Assembly (NCBI RefSeq): GCF_022023855.1
Contig: NZ_CP059454.1
Coordinates: 1-64,000, forward strand
DNA: 64,000 bases
Origin: Azospirillum brasilense
GTDB taxonomy: Bacteria; Pseudomonadota; Alphaproteobacteria; Azospirillales; Azospirillaceae
Reading direction: 5' to 3'
Shown here: piece by piece, positions 49,975 through 56,808 of the stretch
Layout: every line of letters starts with the position of its first letter
How positions within the stretch are numbered: position 1 is the first letter of the stretch
The notes under the pieces: model-generated
What the model was told of the DNA's origin: nothing
What the model saw: only the letters and a program-made list of their open reading frames with translations
Databases searched by the model: none
Program-made: the position numbers and the translations under genes

Positions 49975-51221
49975 TGGGCGAATCGGTGTCCCGGCCGCCG
50001 CTGCCTTTTCTGCCCTATGGGCGCCAGGACGTCGATCAGGCCGACATCGACGCGGTGACCGCGGTCCTGCGCGGCGACTGGCTGACCCAGGGGCCGACGG
50101 TGGAGGCGTTCGAGCGCGCGCTGTGCGAGCGCACCGGCGCGGCCCATGCGGTGTCCTGCGCCAACGGGACCGCCGCCCTGCATCTGGCCACCCTCGCGCT
50201 GGGGCTCGCCCCCGGCGACGCGGTGGTGGTGCCCACCATCACCTTCCTCGCCACCGCCAACGCCGCCCGCTACGTGGGAGCAGAAGTCGCCTTCGCCGAC
50301 GTCGACCCCGACAGCGGCCTGATGGGGCCGGAGCAGGCGGAGGAGGCGATGGAGCGGGCCACCCGCGCCGGCTGGCGGGTGCGCGCCCTGGCGCCTGTGC
50401 ATTTCGCCGGGCAGACCGCGGACATGACCGGGCTCGCCGCGCTCGCCGCTCGCCATGGGCTGGCGGTGATCGAGGATGCCTGCCACGCCATCGGCAGCGT
50501 GGACGTGACGCCGGACGGACGGACCCTGCCGGTCGGCTCCAACGGCTTCGGCACCCTCACCGCCTTCTCCTTCCACCCCGTGAAGACCATCGCGGCGGGC
50601 GAAGGCGGGGCGGTGACCACCAATGATCCGGCCCTCGCCGCCCGCCTGCGCCGCTTTCGCAATCACGGGATGGAGCGGGACCCGGCGGGATTCGAAGACC
50701 GCGGGGCCGCCTTCACCGCCGACGGGACCGCCAATCCCTGGTATTACGAGATGGCGGAACCGGGCTTCAATTACCGCCTGACCGACATTCACTCGGCGCT
50801 CGCCCTGAGCCAGCTCGGGCGGCTGGACGCCTTCGTGGAGCGGCGGCGCCATCTGATGGACCTCTACACGGAGCGACTGGCCCCGCTGGCCCCGCTGGTC
50901 CTGCCCGCCGCCCGCGCGCCCTGGTGCCGCCCGGCCTGGCACCTCTGCGCCGTCCGCGTCGACTTCGCCGCCGCCGGACGGGCACGGGCACAGGTCATGG
51001 CCGATCTGCGGGGCCTGGGCATCGGCACCCAGGTTCATTATATCCCGGTCCACCGACAGCCCTACTGGCGCGAACGCTACGGCGACCTCGCCCTGCCCGG
51101 CGCCGACGCCCATTACACCCGGACGCTGTCGCTGCCCCTGTTTCCAGCCATGGCGGACGCCGATGTGGACCGGATCGTCACAGCCCTGGCCGGAGCGCTA
51201 GGACGGCCCTCACCGGCGTGA
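49974..51221 (+). CDS. pseC: UDP-4-amino-4,6-dideoxy-N-acetyl-beta-L-altrosamine transaminase, PseC-like
   Basis: This 415-residue PLP-dependent aminotransferase belongs to the DegT/DnrJ/EryC1/StrS family. It aminates C4 of the PseB product with glutamate. LPYGRQDVDQADIDAV and LRGDWLTQGPTVEAFE are PseC-like, and Lys204 in FSFHPVKTIAAGEGG forms the Schiff base. The TGATG overlap with pseB fixes the start and indicates coupled translation. No pseF, pseG, pseH or pseI follows; the pathway's remaining genes must be elsewhere, or the amino sugar itself is the end product. Confidence 0.93.
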   Translation: MGESVSRPPLPFLPYGRQDVDQADIDAVTAVLRGDWLTQGPTVEAFERALCERTGAAHAVSCANGTAALHLATLALGLAPGDAVVVPTITFLATANAARYVGAEVAFADVDPDSGLMGPEQAEEAMERATRAGWRVRALAPVHFAGQTADMTGLAALAARHGLAVIEDACHAIGSVDVTPDGRTLPVGSNGFGTLTAFSFHPVKTIAAGEGGAVTTNDPALAARLRRFRNHGMERDPAGFEDRGAAFTADGTANPWYYEMAEPGFNYRLTDIHSALALSQLGRLDAFVERRRHLMDLYTERLAPLAPLVLPAARAPWCRPAWHLCAVRVDFAAAGRARAQVMADLRGLGIGTQVHYIPVHRQPYWRERYGDLALPGADAHYTRTLSLPLFPAMADADVDRIVTALAGALGRPSPA

Positions 51222-51306
51222 CAACCCGGCGTCACTGCTGGACAGTTTTCTCTCTTCCAAAAATGCGCTATGCCAAGCGACATCTGGAATGCTTCGGAGC
51301 AGGGTC

Positions 51307-51603
51307 ATGGCCGAGGGTACTGTGGACTATTACGCGATGGTCGAAGAGGCCTGGCAACTGAGCGACACCGCGCGCGACTATGTGAAGAACGCGGGCCGCG
51401 ACGTGGACAACGCCGAGCTGTGGGAGAAAGTCTTCGCCGCCTCGCCCCTGATCGACCTGGAGCGCACCCGCGCCGAGGGCGGCCAGCCGCTGCAGAAGAT
51501 CTTCTTCAAGAACCCCTACGGCTTGCAGTACCGGGCCGACCACAAGGATTGGATACCGTTCCGTCACGGTGCCCTGGACCCCGCTTATCTCCAGGCGATC
51601 TGA
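51307..51603 (+). CDS. Hypothetical 98-residue protein
   Basis: I do not recognise this cytosolic, mostly charged protein starting MAEGTVDYYAMVEEAWQLSD. It has no membrane segment or known motif. Codon use is like its neighbours and GGAGCAGG lies just before the ATG, so it is probably real. It sits between pseC and UDP-glucose dehydrogenase on the same strand, with 85 bases upstream and 270 bases downstream. The 270-base gap after it contains no recognisable feature. Confidence 0.7.
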   Translation: MAEGTVDYYAMVEEAWQLSDTARDYVKNAGRDVDNAELWEKVFAASPLIDLERTRAEGGQPLQKIFFKNPYGLQYRADHKDWIPFRHGALDPAYLQAI

Positions 51604-51873
51604 TTTCAGACGATCCGGGGCGTCTGGGATTTCCAGCCGGTTCCGCGGCGGCCGGCCGCGCCGGCACGGCAACCCCGGCGCGGCCGCCATCGACGCCCCG
51701 CATCGACTTTCAGAAGGCGCGCCCTCCACGCGGCAGGCTGCCGCAGGTGGTGTCCGCATCACGGCTATCCTGATAGAACAAGGCAACCATTGAAGGCGGT
51801 CACCGTTCTGCTCCATGCCGAAAGCTGGACCGGGAACGGACGGCCTTAAGGGTGTTGAAAACAAGGGTTCCTC

Positions 51874-53199
51874 ATGCGCATCGCGATGATCGGTACGGGC
51901 TATGTCGGGCTGGTGTCCGGCGCCTGCTTTTCGGAATTCGGCGTCCACGTCACCTGCGTCGACAAGGACGCCGGCAAGATCGAGCGCCTGAAGCGTGGTG
52001 AGATCCCGATCTATGAACCCGGCCTGGATGAACTGGTCGCGCGCAACGTCGCCGCCGGACGTCTTTCCTTCACGCTCGATCTGAAGGAAGCCATGGCCGG
52101 CGTGGACGCCGTGTTCATCGCGGTGGGCACCCCGACCCGGCGCGGCGATGGCCATGCCGATCTCTCCTACGTCTACGCCGCCGCCGAGGAGATCGCCGCC
52201 AACCTCGACCACTACACCGTGGTGGTGAACAAGTCGACCGTCCCGGTCGGGACGGGCCGCGAGGTCCAGGCGATCATCCGCCGCACCAACCCTGGCGCCG
52301 ACTTCGACGTGGCGAGCAATCCGGAGTTCCTGCGCGAAGGCTCGGCCATCGGCGACTTCATGCGCCCCGACCGCGTGGTCATCGGCACCAGCTCGGAGCG
52401 CGCCGCCGAGGTAATGCGCCGCCTCTACCGCCCGCTCTATCTGATCGAGACGCCCATTGTCCTGACCTCGCTGGAGACGGCGGAGCTGACCAAATACGCC
52501 GCCAACACCTTCCTGGCCGCCAAAATCACCTTCATCAACGAAATCGCCGACCTGTGCGAGAAGGTGGGCGCCAACGTCCATGACGTGGCCCGCGGCATCG
52601 GGCTGGACGGGCGCATCGGCAAGAAGTTCCTACACCCCGGTCCGGGTTATGGCGGCTCCTGCTTCCCCAAGGACACGCTGGCCCTGGTGCGCACCGCCCA
52701 GCAGGTGGGCAGCCCGCTGCGCATCATCGAGACGGTGGTCGACATCAACGACAAGCGCAAGAAGCAGATGGCCGAGCGTATCATCGCCGCCTGCGGCGGG
52801 TCGGTGGCCGGCAAGACGATCGGCGTTCTGGGCGTTACCTTCAAGCCCAACACCGACGACATGCGTGATGCCCCGTCACTGGACATCGTCCCGGCACTGC
52901 AGGCCGCCGGTGCCACCGTGCGCGCCTATGATCCCGCCGGCATGCACGAGGCCGAGAAGCTGCTGCCCGGCGTGGTCTGGGCGAAGGACGCCTACGGCGC
53001 CCTGGACGGAGCCGACTGCGTCGCCATCCTGACGGAATGGAACGAGTTCCGCGCGCTGGATCTGAAGCGGGTCAAGGCCCTGCTGAAACGGCCAGTCATG
53101 GTCGATCTGCGCAACGTCTACAATCCGGGGGACATGGCGGCTGCCGGCTTCGCCTACTCCTCCATCGGACGGCCCACCGCACTGTCCCAGAACGTCTGA
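51874..53199 (+). CDS. ugd: UDP-glucose 6-dehydrogenase
   Basis: This 441-residue enzyme oxidises UDP-glucose to UDP-glucuronate with two NAD+. MRIAMIGTGYVGLVSGACFSE binds NAD, FIAVGTPTRRGDGHADLSYV and ASNPEFLREGSAIGDF are UGD signatures, and GYGGSCFPKDTLAL carries the catalytic cysteine. It is the most canonical of the three dehydrogenases in the window. The phosphomannomutase gene follows 32 bases later on the same strand, and the two probably form one transcript ending at the terminator at 54651. Confidence 0.96.
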   Translation: MRIAMIGTGYVGLVSGACFSEFGVHVTCVDKDAGKIERLKRGEIPIYEPGLDELVARNVAAGRLSFTLDLKEAMAGVDAVFIAVGTPTRRGDGHADLSYVYAAAEEIAANLDHYTVVVNKSTVPVGTGREVQAIIRRTNPGADFDVASNPEFLREGSAIGDFMRPDRVVIGTSSERAAEVMRRLYRPLYLIETPIVLTSLETAELTKYAANTFLAAKITFINEIADLCEKVGANVHDVARGIGLDGRIGKKFLHPGPGYGGSCFPKDTLALVRTAQQVGSPLRIIETVVDINDKRKKQMAERIIAACGGSVAGKTIGVLGVTFKPNTDDMRDAPSLDIVPALQAAGATVRAYDPAGMHEAEKLLPGVVWAKDAYGALDGADCVAILTEWNEFRALDLKRVKALLKRPVMVDLRNVYNPGDMAAAGFAYSSIGRPTALSQNV

Positions 53200-53231
53200 A
53201 GCGATCCGGTCCAAGGAGAACTGTCGAGACC

Positions 53232-54635
53232 ATGAGCGAAGCCCATATTTTTCACCCGACCGTGCTGCGCGAATACGACATCCGCGGCATTGTCGGCAGC
53301 ACCCTGACCGCGGCGGACGCCCGCGCGGTCGGACGGGCCTTCGGCACCGTGGTCGCCCGCGGCGGTGGGAAGACCGTCTGCGTCGGCTACGATGGCCGGC
53401 TCTCCTCGCCGGAGCTGGAAGCCGCCATGGTGGAGGGCCTGGTCGCCTGCGGCCTGCATGTGCTGCGCATCGGGCTCGGCCCCACCCCAATGCTGTATTT
53501 CGCCACCCGCGACCGCGAGGCGGCGGCCGGCATCATGATCACCGGTTCGCACAACCCGCCGGACTACAACGGCATCAAGATGATGCTGGGCAAGGGTCCG
53601 GTCTATGGCCAGCAGATCCTCGACATCGGCACCATCGCGTCGAAGGCTGACTACGTCTCCGGCGAAGGGTCGTCGGAACAGCTCGATATCAAGGACGCCT
53701 ATGTGGAGCGCCTGCTGCGCGACTATGACGGCACCCGCGACCTGACCATCGCCTGGGACGCCGGCAACGGCGCCTCTGGAGAGATCCTGCGCCGCCTGAC
53801 CGCGAAGCTGCCGGGCAAGCACGTCCTGCTGTTCGACGAGATCGACGGCAACTTCCCCAACCACCATCCGGACCCGACGGTCGAGAAGAACCTCGTCGAC
53901 CTGAAGGCGGCGGTGGCGGAGCATGGCTGCGACATCGGCATCGGCTTCGACGGCGACGGCGACCGCATCGGCGCCATCGACCATCTGGGCCGCGTGGTGT
54001 GGGGCGACCAGCTCGTGGCGATCTACGCCGCCGACGTGCTGAAGAGCCACCCCGGCGCGACGATCATCGCCGACGTGAAGGCCAGCCAGACGCTGTTCGA
54101 CGAGATTGCCCGGCTCGGCGGCAACCCGCTGATGTGGAAGACCGGCCATTCGCTGCTGAAGGCGAAGATGGCCGAAACCGGCTCGCCGCTGGCCGGCGAG
54201 ATGTCGGGCCACATCTTCTTCGCCGACAAATGGTATGGCTTCGACGACGCGCTCTACTGCGCGGTGCGTCTGATCGGTCTGGTCAGCAAGCTGAACCAGC
54301 CGCTGTCGGAACTGCGCGACCGCCTGCCGGACGTGGTGAACACCCCGGAAACCCGCTTCCAGGTGAGCGAGGAGCGCAAGTTCCAGGTCGTCCAGGAGGT
54401 CAAGGCCCGCCTGAAGGCCGAGGGTGCAGACGTCAACGACATCGATGGCGTGCGCGTCAAGACGGCGGACGGCTGGTGGTTGCTGCGCGCCTCCAACACC
54501 CAGGACGTGCTGGTGGCCCGCGCGGAGTCCGGCACGCCCGAAGGGCTGGAGCGGCTGAAGGGCATGGTCGTGGCGCAGTTGGAAGCCTCCGGCCTCCAGG
54601 CCCCGTCCTTCGAGGGCGGCGGCAGCGCCCACTGA
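53232..54635 (+). CDS. Phosphomannomutase/phosphoglucomutase
   Basis: This 467-residue alpha-D-phosphohexomutase interconverts hexose 6-phosphate and hexose 1-phosphate, providing the precursor for GDP-mannose or UDP-glucose. HPTVLREYDIRGIVG opens domain 1, and the phosphoserine is Ser106 in TGSHNPPDYNGIK. The metal loop is DGDGDR (Asp240, 242, 244), the sugar-specificity loop is GEMSGHIFF, and RASNTQDVLVARAE is the phosphate-binding loop. The order matches AlgC/ManB bifunctional enzymes. It likely serves the glycosyltransferases of this replicon. Confidence 0.95.
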   Translation: MSEAHIFHPTVLREYDIRGIVGSTLTAADARAVGRAFGTVVARGGGKTVCVGYDGRLSSPELEAAMVEGLVACGLHVLRIGLGPTPMLYFATRDREAAAGIMITGSHNPPDYNGIKMMLGKGPVYGQQILDIGTIASKADYVSGEGSSEQLDIKDAYVERLLRDYDGTRDLTIAWDAGNGASGEILRRLTAKLPGKHVLLFDEIDGNFPNHHPDPTVEKNLVDLKAAVAEHGCDIGIGFDGDGDRIGAIDHLGRVVWGDQLVAIYAADVLKSHPGATIIADVKASQTLFDEIARLGGNPLMWKTGHSLLKAKMAETGSPLAGEMSGHIFFADKWYGFDDALYCAVRLIGLVSKLNQPLSELRDRLPDVVNTPETRFQVSEERKFQVVQEVKARLKAEGADVNDIDGVRVKTADGWWLLRASNTQDVLVARAESGTPEGLERLKGMVVAQLEASGLQAPSFEGGGSAH

Positions 54636-54647
54636 TCGGCCGAAATC

Positions 54648-54688
54648 AAAAAGGCCCTTCCCTGCGGATGCGGGGAAGGGCCTTTTTC
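54648..54688. terminator. Strong bidirectional terminator
   Basis: A 12-base stem AAGGCCCTTCCC (54651-54662) pairs with GGGAAGGGCCTT (54673-54684), flanked by A and T runs on either side. It ends the ugd-mutase transcript and can also end the leftward parA-parB transcript. Confidence 0.9.
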
Positions 54689-54710
54689 TTTGCCTGGGTT
54701 CCGACAATGC

Positions 54711-54766
54711 CGGTGAGAATTCTCACCGCTTCGCGTGAGGAAAAGGATCGGTGAGAATTCTCACCG
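54711..54766. promoter_or_regulatory. Two perfect 18-bp palindromes, candidate parS centromere
   Basis: CGGTGAGAATTCTCACCG occurs at 54711-54728 and again, base for base, at 54749-54766, with centres 38 bases apart. Half-site-like GTGAGGAAAA sequences lie between them and at the parB stop codon (reverse complement of 54779-54788). Identical perfect palindromes next to parAB are what a ParB-bound centromere looks like. They differ from the chromosomal parS sequence TGTTTCACGTGAAACA. Confidence 0.6.
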
Positions 54767-54773
54767 GCTCCGG

Positions 54774-55643
54774 TCAGTTTTCCTCACCGTCCAGAATGGC
54801 GTCGATGGAACGGCGCAGGTCGCGCAGGACCTCGCGGTCCACATCCCCCAGCCGCTTCGGCTTCTCCTGGAAAGCGTACAGGGCCTCGCGCGTGCGTAGG
54901 ATGTTGCGGGAGACGCGCAGGCTGAAGGCGCTCAGGACCGCCTCCGGCTCGTCCCGCGCCCCCGGCGTCGCGGCGACGGGGGCGCGGGGTTCAGGCTGGG
55001 GCTGGTCGTCAGCCAAGCGGTCGAGCAGGCGCATCTGCTCCTCCGCGTCGTCGAGCGCGGCGATCTGGTAGAGCCTGTAACGGGCGACCTTCCTCTCCGC
55101 ACTTTCACAGCGTTCCCTTACCGCCGGGGCGACCCGGGTCAGCCCAAGGGTCCGGGTGATCTCCGCCTTGTCGCGCCCCATGATCTGGCCGAGATCGGCG
55201 TGGGAATAGCCATGCTTCTCCACGAGCGCCACGAAGGCGTCGGCCTCTTCGAAGGGCGTCAGATCGGCGCGCAGGACGTTCTCCACCACCGCCACCTCGG
55301 CGGTGTCGATGCCCTCCGGCACGAGGATGCAGGGCACCGTCTGCTGGCCGAGCGCGCGGACCGCGCGCAGGCGCCGCTCCCCGAAGACGAGCTGGAAGCG
55401 GCTCGGCCCCAGCTCCCGCACGCCGATCGGCTGCTGCAGGCCGTATTTGCGGATGGAGTCCGTCAGGGCGGCCAGTTCCGCCTCGTCGAAGCGGCGGCGC
55501 GGCTGGTCGGGGTTGGCCTCGATCCAGTCCACGTCGGGATAGACGAGACGCACACCCTGTTCCGGCTCCGCGAAGACGGCGAGCGCGCCGCGGCTCATAG
55601 CGTTCAGCCGGGCAAGGTTCCCGGTTCCGAGTTTACGCGACAT
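54774..55643 (-). CDS. parB: ParB-family partition protein
   Basis: This 289-residue centromere-binding protein has a ParB/Srx N-terminal CTPase-like domain (QPRRRFDEAELAALTDSIRKYG, then FGERRLRAVRALG), a helix-turn-helix region (YSHADLGQIMGRDKAEITRTLG) and a C-terminal dimerisation part after a flexible proline/alanine linker. With ParA it segregates the replicon. The start MSRKLGTGN lies 11 bases inside the end of parA, so translation is coupled. Just past its stop are two identical palindromes that are its likely binding sites. Confidence 0.93.
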   Translation of the reverse strand: MSRKLGTGNLARLNAMSRGALAVFAEPEQGVRLVYPDVDWIEANPDQPRRRFDEAELAALTDSIRKYGLQQPIGVRELGPSRFQLVFGERRLRAVRALGQQTVPCILVPEGIDTAEVAVVENVLRADLTPFEEADAFVALVEKHGYSHADLGQIMGRDKAEITRTLGLTRVAPAVRERCESAERKVARYRLYQIAALDDAEEQMRLLDRLADDQPQPEPRAPVAATPGARDEPEAVLSAFSLRVSRNILRTREALYAFQEKPKRLGDVDREVLRDLRRSIDAILDGEEN

Positions 55644-56646
55644 TGGCCACCTCCACGCGCTTGCGCCGCTCCACGACGATGGCGTCGGCGAGCGCCCGGT
55701 AGGACGAGGCGCCCGGTGCGTCCGGCACCGCCTCCAGGGCGGCGCGTCCGGCAAGGGCGGCGTCGCCGTAGATCGTCGCCCGCGGCACCGGCGGGAAGAT
55801 GCGCAGCGTGCCGCCCAGCGCGCTGTGGAGTTGTTCCAGGGTCACCTGATGCTGGTTCAGCCGGGCGTTGTGCATGGTCGGCAGGATGCCCAGGACGGCG
55901 AGGCTGGGGTGGCAGCGCCGCTTCAGCTTGTTGATCGTCTTCAGCAGATGATTCACGCCGATGGAGGACAGATACTCGGTCTGGCAGGGGATGACGATGA
56001 GGTCCGACGCCACCAGCCCGTTGGCGGTGCATTGGCCCAGGTTCGGCGGGCAGTCGATGAAGATGAAGTCATAGGCCGACCGCGCGTCCTGAAGCCGTTC
56101 CCGCAGGGCCATGGGGCCGCTGGGGTCGGCGGTCAGCTCCACCTCGACCGACGCCAGTTCGATGCTCGACGGGGCAATCTCCAGCCCGATGTCGCCGACC
56201 GGGACGACGATGTCCTCGACGGCGACCTCCTCACGCAGCACGTGGGCAAGCGACTTGCGCCGGCCCTCCTCGTACTCGATCAGGTCGATGCCGAGATGCG
56301 CCGTGGCGTTGGCCTGCGGGTCGGCGTCAATGATGAGCACGCGGTAGCCCTCGCGGGCCAGGATGCTGGCGGTGTTCACCGTGCAGGTGGTCTTTCCGAC
56401 CCCGCCCTTCTGGTTGGCGAGGCAGATGACCAGCGCCGGGCCATGCTTGCCGTCCACCACCGCCGTCTCCTTCAGGAGGAAGCGGACCACCGCGTCGGGG
56501 ATCTTCTCGCTGTTGCTTTCCCAGCGGGAGATCTTGGACCGGTCGTAGCGCCGCTCCAGCCGCTCGTTCAGCCAGGCCGCGAAATCCGGCTGTGAAAGTT
56601 TGCGCTCCTCGCGCAGGAGCCTCATGTCTTCGCCACGCAACGTCAA
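55633..56646 (-). CDS. parA: ParA-family partition ATPase with N-terminal HTH
   Basis: This 337-residue ATPase moves the replicon. Residues about 9-55 form an Xre/Cro-type helix-turn-helix (LSQPDFAAWLNERL, SKISRWESNSEKIP), as in type Ia ParA proteins that repress their own promoter. The deviant Walker A NQKGGVGKTT is at about 78-87, DADPQANATAHLG follows, and FIFIDCPPNLGQ is the Walker B region. It overlaps parB by 11 bases. A promoter with an inverted repeat over both boxes lies immediately upstream. Confidence 0.94.
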   Translation of the reverse strand: MTLRGEDMRLLREERKLSQPDFAAWLNERLERRYDRSKISRWESNSEKIPDAVVRFLLKETAVVDGKHGPALVICLANQKGGVGKTTCTVNTASILAREGYRVLIIDADPQANATAHLGIDLIEYEEGRRKSLAHVLREEVAVEDIVVPVGDIGLEIAPSSIELASVEVELTADPSGPMALRERLQDARSAYDFIFIDCPPNLGQCTANGLVASDLIVIPCQTEYLSSIGVNHLLKTINKLKRRCHPSLAVLGILPTMHNARLNQHQVTLEQLHSALGGTLRIFPPVPRATIYGDAALAGRAALEAVPDAPGASSYRALADAIVVERRKRVEVANVA

Positions 56647-56677
56647 CCTCCACAGCGAATGCGCTTGCCGTGTTCAA

Positions 56678-56706
56678 CCGATACGATGGACGCCCGAATC
56701 GGTCAA
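56678..56706 (-). promoter_or_regulatory. Candidate autoregulated parA promoter
   Basis: On the minus strand, TTGACC (56706-56701) and TATCGG (56683-56678) are 17 bases apart. The inverted repeat ACCGAT (56677-56682) and ATCGGT (56698-56703) overlaps both boxes. This suits repression by the HTH domain of ParA, 32-60 bases from the parA start. Confidence 0.5.
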
Positions 56707-56750
56707 GGTTGACGGTCACCCCCGTTGCATCAACAGCCGGCATCAACAGG

Positions 56751-56788
56751 AAAAAGCCGGCCCAGGGGAGGGCATCCCCCGGACCGGC
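56751..56788 (-). terminator. Terminator of the DUF4347/RTX gene
   Basis: On the minus strand, a GC-rich stem GCCGG...CCGGC (56788-56756, with internal mismatches) is followed by five T residues at 56755-56751. It follows the RTX stop at 56809 and would also insulate the parA promoter. Confidence 0.75.
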
Positions 56789-56808
56789 GCGTTTCGCACG
56801 ACCTCAGC

